Below, one piece after another: positions 6,932 to 14,984 of a DNA stretch of 64,000 nucleotides. The notes beneath the pieces were generated by a model. It worked only from the letters and a program-made list of their open reading frames with translations. It did not search any database and had not been told where the DNA came from. Every line of letters begins with the position of its first letter. The stretch's first letter is position 1. The stretch spans positions 28,065-92,064 of the forward strand of contig JAPXTA010000002.1 in the NCBI GenBank assembly GCA_033812735.1, written 5' to 3'. Position numbers and translations under genes: made by a program. This stretch comes from JABFRJ01 sp033812735. GTDB lineage: Bacteria > Pseudomonadota > Alphaproteobacteria > Rhizobiales > Hyphomicrobiaceae.

Positions 6932-8905
6932 ATGGCGATTACTTCCAAGGCGAAACGGCTCAAACGTCCGTCCGCCCGCAGCTGTCTCGGCCCCGTAGCG
7001 GACCTCGAGCAGCATCTACCGGCCGAGTGGTGGCGCAAGCTTTTCAACGCACTCTATGTCAAGACCGACGGTGACGTGGTCGAGAATGCAGAGAACACGC
7101 GGCGCGAGGTCGATTTCATCGTCAAGGCGGCGGCCGTCACGCCTGCAAGCTCAATTCTCGATCTTTGCTGCGGGCAGGGGCGGCACGTGCTCGAACTGGC
7201 GCGGCGCGGCTTTAAGAACGTCATGGGCGTCGACAGGTCGCGCTACCTGATCCGGCTCGCCAAGAAGAGGGCGCAGACCGAGGGGCTGAGCGCGGTGTTC
7301 AAGGAAGGCGATGCGCGCAATCCGCGGCTGCCTGAGATGAGTGTCGACTGCGTCGCCATCATGGGCAATTCGTTCGGATACTTTTCGAACAAGCAGGATG
7401 ATGAAAAGGTGCTGACGGCAGTCGGCAAGATCTTGCGGCCAACCGGACAACTCGTGCTCGACATCACCGATGGCGCGCACATGCACGAGAACTACGACAA
7501 GCGCTCGTGGGAATGGATCGACGAGCATCATTTCGTCTGCCGCGAACGTTCGATCAGTTCGGATGGCGAGCGGCTGATCAGCCGCGAAGTGATCGTGCAC
7601 GACGAGATGGGCGTGATCGCCGACCAATTCTATGCGGAGCGGCTCTACACGCGCGAGAGCATCACGAAGCTGTTGGAGAAGGTCGGCTTCCGCAACGTCC
7701 GACACCACGGCAACGTCGAGGCGCTATCGGACCGCGACCAGGACCTCGGCATGATGGCGCGGCGCATTCTGCTGTCCGCCGATGCCCCGATCATTGCGCG
7801 CAAGCCAAAAGGCAAGACCCCGGTCATCGACGTCACCGTGCTGATGGGCGATCCGCGCTTGCCGGATACCGTCAAACTCAACGGTAAGTTCAATCCGGAG
7901 GATCTCGAGACGGTGCGCCGGCTCAAGGACGCGCTCGCAGCGCTGCCCGCCTACAAATTCAACTATCTCGACAATCACGCGACGATGGAACGCGACCTGC
8001 TCGAGCTGAAAACCGATCTCGTTCTCAACCTGTGCGACGAAGGCTTCAATAACGACCCGTTCAAGGAACTGCACGTTCCGGCGCTGCTGGAATTGCGCGG
8101 CATTCCCTATACAGGCGCGGGGCCGGCGGCTCTCGGGGCTTGCTACGACAAAGGTCTCGTGCGTGCCGTGGCGCAGTCGATCGACGTGCCGGTGCCGCTC
8201 GAAACATATGTCCGGGCGGGCGATCAGGGCGCGACGCTTCCGTCGGTGTTTCCGGCGTTGCTGAAGCCCAATTTCGGCGACAGTTCTGTCGGCATTACCA
8301 AAGATGCCGTGGTCAAGAACGAGCGGGCACTCATCGAATACCTCGACAAGCTCCGGACCTTCTTTCCGAAGCGGAACATGCCAGTGCTGGTGCAGGAGTA
8401 TCTGACGGGTGCAGAGTACTCGGTACAGCTGATCGGCAATCCGGATCAGGGCCTCCGGGCCTTGCCCATCTTGGAAGTCGATTTTTCGAAGCTCGACGCG
8501 GGCCTGCCGAGGATCCTCGGGTATGAATCGAAGTGGGACCCCGAGAGCCCTTACTGGACGCAGATCAAGTATCACGAGGCGTCATTGCCCGAGCACATGC
8601 AGCAGCAGTTGATCGAACATTCGGCGCGACTGTTCGAGCGTTTGGCGTGCCGCGACTATGCCCGCTTCGACTTCCGCGCCGATGCCAAAGGCGAAGTCAA
8701 ACTGCTCGAAGTCAATCCGAACCCGGGGTGGTGCTGGGATGGCAAGATGAACCTGATGGCGGGGTTCCAGGGCATGCGGTACTCGGAGCTGCTCGGGCAG
8801 ATTTTGCAGGCGGCAGTGGAGCGGTCCGGCGTTCTCGCGCGGGTCGCGGCGCGGCAGGGGAATGGTGCGACGGCCAATGGCAACGGGCACGTGGCGGCTG
8901 GGTGA
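6932..8905 (+). CDS. Fusion of SAM-dependent methyltransferase and D-Ala-D-Ala-ligase-like ATP-grasp enzyme
   Basis: The 657-residue product has two enzyme halves. Residues about 30-270 form a class I methyltransferase with motif I (ILDLCCGQG, residues 75-83) and an acidic strand end (VMGVDRS). Residues about 290-640 resemble D-alanine-D-alanine ligase: IPYTGAGPAALGACYDK, a lysine strand ALLKPNFGDSSVGI, VLVQEYLTGAEYSV, and the metal site EVNPNPGWCWDGK. The last motif differs from the EVNTxPG of true Ddl, so the substrate is probably not D-Ala-D-Ala. The start was set at the ATG after GAGGAG. The likely role is ligation plus methylation of a small amino-acid-like molecule; the substrate is unknown. 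Confidence 0.8.
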   Translation: MAITSKAKRLKRPSARSCLGPVADLEQHLPAEWWRKLFNALYVKTDGDVVENAENTRREVDFIVKAAAVTPASSILDLCCGQGRHVLELARRGFKNVMGVDRSRYLIRLAKKRAQTEGLSAVFKEGDARNPRLPEMSVDCVAIMGNSFGYFSNKQDDEKVLTAVGKILRPTGQLVLDITDGAHMHENYDKRSWEWIDEHHFVCRERSISSDGERLISREVIVHDEMGVIADQFYAERLYTRESITKLLEKVGFRNVRHHGNVEALSDRDQDLGMMARRILLSADAPIIARKPKGKTPVIDVTVLMGDPRLPDTVKLNGKFNPEDLETVRRLKDALAALPAYKFNYLDNHATMERDLLELKTDLVLNLCDEGFNNDPFKELHVPALLELRGIPYTGAGPAALGACYDKGLVRAVAQSIDVPVPLETYVRAGDQGATLPSVFPALLKPNFGDSSVGITKDAVVKNERALIEYLDKLRTFFPKRNMPVLVQEYLTGAEYSVQLIGNPDQGLRALPILEVDFSKLDAGLPRILGYESKWDPESPYWTQIKYHEASLPEHMQQQLIEHSARLFERLACRDYARFDFRADAKGEVKLLEVNPNPGWCWDGKMNLMAGFQGMRYSELLGQILQAAVERSGVLARVAARQGNGATANGNGHVAAG

Positions 8906-8911
8906 GTATCA

Positions 8912-9253
8912 TCATTTCCACAGGAAGCCTGCTGCGATCAGGCCGGCGCCGCCAGCGAGGCTGACGAGCGAGGCGATCCACATGACTTGCGCAATGAAAT
9001 GGCGAGCGGCGATGCCGCCGGCCGTTTTAGCGCGAGCGATGTTCGAGCTCTCCGATGTTATCCGATCGACCTTACTTTTGATGTCCTCGGGGACGTCGGG
9101 GATCTTTCGATTGATAGCGCCTTGAAAGGCTGCGCCAATGGCTGCGCCTTTAAGATCGATGGCGTGGCGCGACGACCAGCGCCAGCACCAAACGCCGATT
9201 AGGAACAGCACGACACCGGCGGCGAGCAGATACGGGTGAGGGATGGTCGGCAT
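8912..9253 (-). CDS. Small membrane protein, unknown function
   Basis: The 113-residue product has an N-terminal membrane helix (YLLAAGVVLFLIGVWCW), a soluble middle of about 60 residues and a C-terminal helix (MWIASLVSLAGGAGLIAAGFLW), so the loop lies between two membrane spans. GGAGAA precedes the ATG at good distance. It is convergent with the fusion gene and downstream of pmtA, separated by a hairpin. I do not recognise the family. Confidence 0.65.
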   Translation of the reverse strand: MPTIPHPYLLAAGVVLFLIGVWCWRWSSRHAIDLKGAAIGAAFQGAINRKIPDVPEDIKSKVDRITSESSNIARAKTAGGIAARHFIAQVMWIASLVSLAGGAGLIAAGFLWK

Positions 9254-9278
9254 GGCTGCTTCTCCATCAGAGACGACG

Positions 9279-9304
9279 AAGGCCGTGGGCGATGCCCACG
9301 GCCT
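9279..9304 (-). terminator. Hairpin terminator downstream of pmtA
   Basis: A perfect 12-bp stem (AAGGCCGTGGGC and its complement) with a 3-base loop lies 25 bases after the pmtA stop on the minus strand. The U-tract is short, so termination may be partial and the small membrane gene behind it could still be read. Confidence 0.7.
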
Positions 9305-9329
9305 TCGATCAGATCATAGGGCGATCGGC

Positions 9330-10037
9330 TCAGACAGATTTCTTGAACCGGACCAGCGTGAAGATGCCGAACGGACGGAGCGCGACCTTCTCGACGAGCT
9401 TCAGCTCGGGGCAGATCATCACGCGCTCGACGTCGAACACAGGGTGCCAGCCGAGTTTGTCGCCGAACGGAGCCATGCGGCGCTCGACCCAGCCGCGGAC
9501 GCCGTCGTCGGTCGAGAAGTGATTGACGAGCACGACCTGGCCGCCCGGTTTGCAGACACGTGCGAGTTCTCGCATCACCTTGTCTGGGTCGGGCACGACC
9601 GTCATCACGTACATGGCGACGACCGTGTCGAAGGAGGCGTCGGCAAACGTCAGCTCGCCGGCGTCCATTTCGTAGAGGCCCTTGACGTTCGTCAGTTCCT
9701 CTTCGACGACGCGCTCGCGCGCCTTCTCGAGCATCTCGTGCGAGAGATCGATGCCGACGATTTCGAGGCTCTTCTTGTATTCGGGCAGGGACAGGCCGGT
9801 GCCGACGCCGACTTCAAGGACTTTGCCCTCGGACTTGTTGATCACTTCGACGGTGTGCTTGCGGCCTTCGTCGGAGACTTTGCCGAAGGTGTGGTCATAG
9901 ACCGGCGCCCAACGGCGGTAAGCGGTCTTGACGGAATCTGAGTCCAACTGCGCCGAGGGCTTCGACGACGGCTTGGATGCAAGGCGCTTTAAAAATTTGC
10001 GCGGATCGCGATCTGGCGAACGCAACGTCGAGGCCAT
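9330..10037 (-). CDS. pmtA: Phosphatidylethanolamine N-methyltransferase, Rhodobacter PmtA type
   Basis: The 235-residue product is a UbiE-like class I methyltransferase: YRRWAPVYDHTFG near the start, motif I VLEVGVGTGLSLPEY, the acidic strand IVGIDLSHEML, DTVVAMYVMTVVPDP and the VNHFS segment. This set of motifs matches the Rhodobacter sphaeroides-type PmtA that methylates phosphatidylethanolamine three times to phosphatidylcholine, a major lipid of Hyphomicrobium-like bacteria. A basic Ser/Lys-rich N-terminal extension of about 35 residues could aid membrane binding. A related quinone methyltransferase is the main alternative. The stop of mnmA lies six bases upstream, suggesting a shared transcript. 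Confidence 0.75.
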   Translation of the reverse strand: MASTLRSPDRDPRKFLKRLASKPSSKPSAQLDSDSVKTAYRRWAPVYDHTFGKVSDEGRKHTVEVINKSEGKVLEVGVGTGLSLPEYKKSLEIVGIDLSHEMLEKARERVVEEELTNVKGLYEMDAGELTFADASFDTVVAMYVMTVVPDPDKVMRELARVCKPGGQVVLVNHFSTDDGVRGWVERRMAPFGDKLGWHPVFDVERVMICPELKLVEKVALRPFGIFTLVRFKKSV

Positions 10038-10043
10038 CTGCAG

Positions 10044-11333
10044 TTACTCCCTCTCGGTGGCTTTGACCGCGGCCGGCGAAGACATCGGGCGGCTAAGTCG
10101 GGTGGCATGCGAATGCGGATTTTTGGTGGTTGCCGTCGTATCGGTGCGGGTCAACGCCTTGGCGATGATGCCGCCGCCGAGGACGCGCGCCTCGTTGCCG
10201 ACGGCGTCATAGAAGACGCAGGCTTGGCCGGGCGCAATGCCTGGCTCGGGAACGTGCAGAAGAATGCGTGGCTGGCCGTTCTCGCCATAGACGAGGGTTG
10301 CCGGCTGAAGGGCCTGGGTCGAGCGGACACGCACATAGAGATCGAGGCCGGCGCCGGCAGATGCTTCTTCCAACGTGCCATGGCCGAGCCAGTTCAACTG
10401 GCGCAGTGACAGCGACTGGACTTCGAGAGCGCTGCGCGGACCGACGATAACCTCGGCGCGGCCGGCATCGATGCGAACGACATACAGCGGCTCGCCCGCC
10501 GCAATGCCGAGCCCCTTGCGCTGGCCGACTGTGAAATTGAGAATGCCCTGGTGGCGGCCGAGCAGACGGCCGTCGACATGGACAATGTCACCGGGTGTGC
10601 CGGCGCCGGGGCGCAGCTTCTCGATCACCTGGCTGTAGCGGCCACTCGGCACGAAACAGATGTCTTGGCTATCGGGCTTATCGGCGACGGCGATGCCGAA
10701 GTCGCGGGCGAGCGCGCGCACTTCGGGCTTGGTGAGGCCGCCGAGCGGGAACACCAGCTGAGCGAGTTGTTCGCGTGTCGTGCCATAGAGGAAGTAGCTC
10801 TGGTCACGGTCGGCGTCGCGCGCGCGGCAGAGTGAGGGGACGCCGTCAATATCGAGGCGACGAATGTAGTGGCCTGTGGCGAGCACGTCGGCACCGAGGT
10901 CGCGGGCCGTCTCGAGGAGGTCCGCGAACTTGATCTGGCTGTTGCACGTCGCGCAAGGCAAGGGCGTCTCGCCCTTCAGGTAGCTGTCGGCAAAGGCGTC
11001 GATGACGCGCTCGCGGAAGCGCTGTTCGTAGTCGAGGACGTAGTGAGGGATGCCGATGCGCTGGGCGACGCTGCGAGCGTCATGGATGTCCTGGCCGGCG
11101 CAGCAACTACCCTTCTTGCCGACGGCTTGGCCGTGATCATAGAGCTGAAGCGTGACGCCGATGACTTTGTAGCCGAGCCGGTTCAACAGGGCCGCAACAA
11201 CGGAGCTGTCAACGCCGCCAGACATGGCAACGACAACAGTCGAGCCGGGTGCCGGTAGCCCGCCGATGTCTTGCCAATCGACGAGCGAGGCGGTTGCATC
11301 CGCTCCGGCGCTGGCTGTCGGCTTGGCATCCAT
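10044..11333 (-). CDS. mnmA: tRNA-specific 2-thiouridylase MnmA
   Basis: MnmA installs the 2-thio group on U34 of Glu, Gln and Lys tRNAs. The product has the PP-loop VVAMSGGVDSSV, the nucleophile Cys in TPLPCATCNSQIKF, and the partner Cys in DSQDICFVPSG. Its C-terminal beta-barrel is followed by an extra tail of about 25 Thr/Ala/Ser-rich residues. The start was set at the ATG giving MDAKPTAS (429 residues); a GTG 39 bases upstream (11372) with AAGG before it is also possible. Confidence 0.94.
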   Translation of the reverse strand: MDAKPTASAGADATASLVDWQDIGGLPAPGSTVVVAMSGGVDSSVVAALLNRLGYKVIGVTLQLYDHGQAVGKKGSCCAGQDIHDARSVAQRIGIPHYVLDYEQRFRERVIDAFADSYLKGETPLPCATCNSQIKFADLLETARDLGADVLATGHYIRRLDIDGVPSLCRARDADRDQSYFLYGTTREQLAQLVFPLGGLTKPEVRALARDFGIAVADKPDSQDICFVPSGRYSQVIEKLRPGAGTPGDIVHVDGRLLGRHQGILNFTVGQRKGLGIAAGEPLYVVRIDAGRAEVIVGPRSALEVQSLSLRQLNWLGHGTLEEASAGAGLDLYVRVRSTQALQPATLVYGENGQPRILLHVPEPGIAPGQACVFYDAVGNEARVLGGGIIAKALTRTDTTATTKNPHSHATRLSRPMSSPAAVKATERE

Positions 11334-11372
11334 CAGCGGTGACACTCGATCTATCCTGTGCCGCTGCTTCAC

Positions 11373-11819
11373 GGATGGCCTTGCGGGGCCAATTGGGCGG
11401 CGAACACGCTCATTCTCACTTTGCCGTCTACTCGTGCCGCCGTGAATGGCTCATGAACCATCAAAAGCGCCATCGGAGCTCATTTACCGTGCGGGTGGCC
11501 GGAGGGATAGAACCCAAACGGTGCAACTGCAAGATGCCTCGATGACAAATTTTGCGATTTGCGGCCGCAACTTAAGTAAATCCGGCGCGGTGTTTGCATA
11601 TTTCCAGCTGGTGATTGCGCCGATGTAGCCATGACATTCGAGCAAGGCGGCATTGCAGTACCGGGAAGGGCCGACATCGTTTCGTCACGATACGACTGTT
11701 AACCATTCTCGCAACAGTGATCGATCCGATCGGTGGCATGGCGTTTACTATGCCACTTAGGTCGATCTTAATGGTGTTCAGGTACGTTGAGCCAGGGTCA
11801 AGAGTGTGTATCGAGTATC
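11373..11819. other. Intergenic region between divergent mnmA and sciP
   Basis: The roughly 450-base gap between divergent genes contains the candidate CtrA box described separately and no credible open reading frame. I see no tRNA or terminator in it. Confidence 0.5.
11757..11771 (+). promoter_or_regulatory. Candidate CtrA box upstream of sciP
   Basis: The sequence TTAG-N7-TTAA differs by one base from the CtrA consensus TTAA-N7-TTAA and ends 48 bases before the sciP ATG. In Caulobacter, sciP is itself activated by CtrA, so the location fits. The match was found by eye. Confidence 0.5.
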
Positions 11820-12098
11820 ATGACCGAACAACAGTTTAGAGCGCGCGCGCGCTTCGTCATTGGGCCGGACGGTAGTCCGCTTACAATTGCGGATCTGCCG
11901 CCAAAAGACACCAAACGCTGGGTCATCCGGCGCAAGGCCGAAGTGGTTGCTGCGGTTCGCGGCGGCCTGCTTAGCCTCGAGGAAGCGTGTGACCGTTACA
12001 AGTTGACGGTCGACGAGTTCCTGTCGTGGCAACGGTCGATCGATCGGCACGGCTTGCCGGGGCTGCGCGCGACGCGGATCCAGGATTACCGTAGCTAA
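11820..12098 (+). CDS. sciP: SciP, DUF1153 CtrA-inhibitory protein
   Basis: The 92-residue product matches DUF1153 throughout: FVIGPDGSPLTIADLPPKDTKRWVIRRKAEVVAAVRGGLLSLEEACDRY, a winged-helix-like domain ending in KLTVDEFLSWQRSIDRHGLPGLR. In Caulobacter, SciP accumulates in swarmer cells, contacts CtrA at target promoters and blocks recruitment of RNA polymerase. I chose the internal ATG that begins MTEQQFRARARFVIG, as in homologues. The gene sits 2 kb from ctrA. Confidence 0.93.
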   Translation: MTEQQFRARARFVIGPDGSPLTIADLPPKDTKRWVIRRKAEVVAAVRGGLLSLEEACDRYKLTVDEFLSWQRSIDRHGLPGLRATRIQDYRS

Positions 12099-12272
12099 CG
12101 GTCACGCTGCAGGCTAGCGGCACTGCCTTCAGGGTGGTAGCGCGTGCTTGCCGGTGGATGGCGGTTTTGCGGCGTCAGCCTCTGCGGCCGGCGCCGTTTC
12201 TTTTCGGCGACCGCGTTTTGGCAGGCAGCGCGCGGCGAGGGCCAGCCCCAGCGTGCGCAGGGCGCCGCCGAT

Positions 12273-12899
12273 TTACGGCTTTTTCTTCGCAGTCTTTTTC
12301 TTTGGCGGCGGTGCCGGCGGCGGCGGCGGTGGTGGTGGTCTTACGACCTGAGATTGGCAACCCTGGCGCCCTTGTGCCCAGGTAACGACATCCTTCTCCA
12401 TCGCGGCTGCGAGATCGGCAGGTAGCTTGCCGATCTGCATCGTGACGCGGGTGCGCGCTTCGGCTTCGGCGCTTAAAGCAATGCGGAAGGCGCGTGTGCC
12501 CCGCGGATTTGGCGCCTGGCCGGTGGTGTCACGTTCATGGATAGTAATATCGACGTCGCGCTTCTCGGCTGGCGACGGGACGTCGGCGTGAAAGATGTGG
12601 GTCGCTTTGAGGGGCGCGCCGGGACCGAACCAGCAAGTGAGCGCACCTTTGGCGATCAGGTCGTAGACGGCGATGGTGGTGCCGTCGACGGTCGGGGTGC
12701 TGCCGCTCGGGGTTAAAGCGCCGGTTGCCGCGCTATTTTGCGGTGTATCTGGTGGTGGCGGCGGTGGGGTGATGTTTGAACCGGTTGCGAGCGGCGGCAA
12801 GGTCAACGACGCACCGCAGCCCGTCAGTAAGACGCAAGCGACTACGGCTCCCGCAAAGGCCGGCAGCCTCTTTCGACAGTCGACGCTGGCCGTCTGCAC
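12273..12899 (-). CDS. Predicted lipoprotein with Pro-rich segments
   Basis: The product begins with a signal sequence and lipobox (AVVACVLLTGC), so it should be acylated and tethered to the membrane. A Pro-rich linker (around residues 45-52 of the mature region), a globular domain of about 130 residues with one Cys pair (TCWFGPG and QGCQSQ), and a C-terminal run of prolines followed by KKKTAKKKP complete it. The poly-Pro and Lys tail could reach peptidoglycan. The start is uncertain: I used a GTG at 12899 giving a normal signal peptide. The family is not recognised. Confidence 0.6.
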   Translation of the reverse strand: MQTASVDCRKRLPAFAGAVVACVLLTGCGASLTLPPLATGSNITPPPPPPDTPQNSAATGALTPSGSTPTVDGTTIAVYDLIAKGALTCWFGPGAPLKATHIFHADVPSPAEKRDVDITIHERDTTGQAPNPRGTRAFRIALSAEAEARTRVTMQIGKLPADLAAAMEKDVVTWAQGRQGCQSQVVRPPPPPPPPAPPPKKKTAKKKP

Positions 12900-13057
12900 G
12901 AGCAGGTGATTGGCTCCCCACGCTATCTGCCTGATCGCCACCACGCCCAAAGCGTTTGTGGTGTCCGATCAACGAGTGGATCAGGCATTACCAGCGTGAC
13001 GGCTTGCTGTCGAACCGTATAGCTCAATCCTCCACAATGGTGGATTGCTCACTGCAC

Positions 13058-13444
13058 TCAAGGTGTTGCGAGTGAAGCGCTGCCACGATCCTGCTTGTGG
13101 CGCGGCGACCGTTCGGCGTCGCGCGGCTCCACGGCCTCGATGCGGCGTAGCTCTTCGAGCGCGGCATCATGGTCCTGACGGGCAAGATCCAGCTTGGCGC
13201 GCAAATCCTCAACCGAGGTCACGAGGTTGTCGCGCCGCTGGACGACCGCTTTGGCAAAGGTAGAGTAGGCGAAGTGGGCAGGATCCTTGATCCCCGTCCG
13301 ATCTTCCTCGGCGGCAATCTGGCGGGCCAAATCGGCTGCCATGCCCTCGAAGTCACGGATCATCGCCTCGAGGTCTTCCGCCTTGCGCGCCTTCTCGGCA
13401 ACTTCGAAGCGCTTGGCTCGCAGACCTGAATCGCGAGATTTCAT
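13058..13444 (-). CDS. FliJ-like coiled-coil protein
   Basis: The 128-residue product starts MKSRDSGLRAKRFEVAEKARK and is almost entirely coiled coil, with the arrangement expected of the flagellar export chaperone FliJ (long antiparallel helices, basic N-terminus). FliJ-like genes are often next to ctrA in Rhizobiales, which is the case here, divergently transcribed. GAGGG stands eight bases before the ATG. No other flagellar gene is in the window, so the assignment rests on shape and position. Confidence 0.65.
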   Translation of the reverse strand: MKSRDSGLRAKRFEVAEKARKAEDLEAMIRDFEGMAADLARQIAAEEDRTGIKDPAHFAYSTFAKAVVQRRDNLVTSVEDLRAKLDLARQDHDAALEELRRIEAVEPRDAERSPRHKQDRGSASLATP

Positions 13445-13589
13445 GATGGATACCCTCACACACTCGATACTAGCAGAACGCAGTAACTCAACTTCCATGC
13501 CAATGTCGCGTCGTCGCCGTTTGACGGTCTGGGCTTCCCTCTCCGTAGACCATGAGCATACGGACAGAGCCATCGCAACACGGTCAAGG

Positions 13590-14061
13590 TACCATTAAGC
13601 GTTTAAGTTGCGGTAAAGCAACGCATTCATGCGCATAACGATTCGCGTGACGCGCATAGGCGGCGCAGGGAATTTTTCCGCTTTCGATGCGCCGGGCAAA
13701 TCAGTTAACGCTGTTTGGGTCGGCAGTCAGGGGACCTGCCGTCACGGGGACCGGCTTCTTGCCGCCAAGGGTTCGGCGTTTGTGCCGGTAACCTTGGCAG
13801 GCACCCGAAACCGAAATCCACTGACAGCGCGCTACCAGCGCTTTGCGGCAATCGCAAGGCAACGGTCATGGATTCAGAGGTGACGAACCGCCCAAACTGG
13901 TAAGCGAAAGTTTCGACATTCGTCAGTAGGGCAATGGAAAATTAGGTTTTGTTAACTTCTAGCGATTAACGTCTTGCAAACGGGTCGAGCAGTGAGGCTG
14001 TACGCGTTCTCTTCCGAAACAGGGGCTACCGGCATGGACTGCCGGAGAAGAGAGGAATGAC
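13590..14061 (+). promoter_or_regulatory. ctrA upstream region with TTAA half-sites and two GANTC sites
   Basis: The gap between the fliJ-like gene and ctrA contains several TTAA half-sites (two close together near 13595-13606, one near 13704, two TTAAC near 13951-13969) and two GANTC sequences (13640-13644 and 13871-13875). None of the half-site pairs has the exact 7-base CtrA spacing. In Caulobacter, ctrA is autoregulated and one of its promoters is silenced by GANTC methylation. The pattern is suggestive only. Confidence 0.4.
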
Positions 14062-14760
14062 ATGCGGGTTCTTCTGATCGAGGATGATAGCGCGACGGCG
14101 CAGAGCATCGAGCTGATGTTGCAGTCTGAAGGCTTCAACATCTATACGACCGATCTTGGCGAAGAGGGCGTCGATCTCGGTAAGCTCTATGATTATGATA
14201 TCATATTGCTGGACCTCAATCTTCCCGATATGAGCGGGTACGAGGTTCTGAAAACGCTGCGCGTCTCGAAGGTGCAGACCCCGATCCTGATCTTGTCCGG
14301 CCTCGCAGGCATCGAGGACAAGGTTCGTGGTCTTGGCTTCGGCGCCGACGATTACATGACCAAGCCGTTCCACAAGGACGAGCTCGTGGCCCGCATCCAC
14401 GCCATCGTCCGCCGCTCGAAGGGACATGCCCAGTCCGTGATCGAAACCGGCGACCTCCGCGTCAATCTCGACACGAAGACCGTAGAAGTGCACGGTCAGC
14501 GCGTGCATTTGACTGGTAAGGAATACCAGATGCTGGAGCTGCTCTCGCTTCGCAAGGGCACCACGCTGACCAAGGAAATGTTCCTGAACCACCTCTATGG
14601 CGGTATGGACGAACCCGAGTTGAAGATCATCGACGTGTTCATCTGCAAGCTGCGCAAGAAGCTGCAGGCCGCGACCGGTGGCAAGCACTACATCGAGACT
14701 GTCTGGGGCCGCGGCTACGTTCTGCGCGATCCGGGCGATGAAGGTAACGTGGCGGCCTGA
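14062..14760 (+). CDS. ctrA: Cell-cycle response regulator CtrA
   Basis: CtrA is the essential OmpR-family master regulator of the alphaproteobacterial cell cycle. The 232-residue product has a receiver domain with acidic pocket IEDD and phosphoacceptor Asp51 (ILLDLNLPDMSGYEVL), the KPF motif (MTKPFHKDEL), and a winged-helix domain with VHLTGKEYQMLELLSLRKGTTLTKEMFLNHLYGGMDEPELKIIDVFICKLRKKL, nearly invariant in the family. The C-terminal Ala-Ala end (GNVAA) matches the degron recognised by ClpXP in Caulobacter CtrA. A strong GAGAGGAATGAC ribosome site precedes the ATG, and a terminator follows. Confidence 0.97.
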   Translation: MRVLLIEDDSATAQSIELMLQSEGFNIYTTDLGEEGVDLGKLYDYDIILLDLNLPDMSGYEVLKTLRVSKVQTPILILSGLAGIEDKVRGLGFGADDYMTKPFHKDELVARIHAIVRRSKGHAQSVIETGDLRVNLDTKTVEVHGQRVHLTGKEYQMLELLSLRKGTTLTKEMFLNHLYGGMDEPELKIIDVFICKLRKKLQAATGGKHYIETVWGRGYVLRDPGDEGNVAA

Positions 14761-14785
14761 CGCTTTCGGTGCCATTTCGACGTTC

Positions 14786-14819
14786 AAGGGGATCCATCGG
14801 GATCCCCTTTTGTCTTTTT
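14786..14819 (+). terminator. Rho-independent terminator of ctrA
   Basis: A 10-bp stem (AAGGGGATCC with its complement, 4-base loop) begins 25 bases after the ctrA stop and runs into a T-rich tract (TTTTGTCTTTTT). Confidence 0.85.
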
Positions 14820-14984
14820 ACGGTACAGCGTTCAACTTCTTAGCGGTAAAATCCGACGTCTGATCAAACGGTTCGGCGTGCGCTTGGCCGCACCCTGCGC
14901 GTATCGCGTGCACATGGCATGACGTTTGCTGATCATTGCTCCTGACATCAATGCCCCTGCGCTGGGGCTTGCAGGGGCCAAAGC

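Noticed and set aside
12296..12342. GGCGGT-type microsatellite
   Set aside because: It is the reverse strand of codons for a poly-proline run in the lipoprotein gene, so it is explained by coding.
13951..13969. TTAAC pair before ctrA as a CtrA box
   Set aside because: The two half-sites start 14 bases apart where the consensus needs 11. Kept only as part of a vaguer regulatory region.
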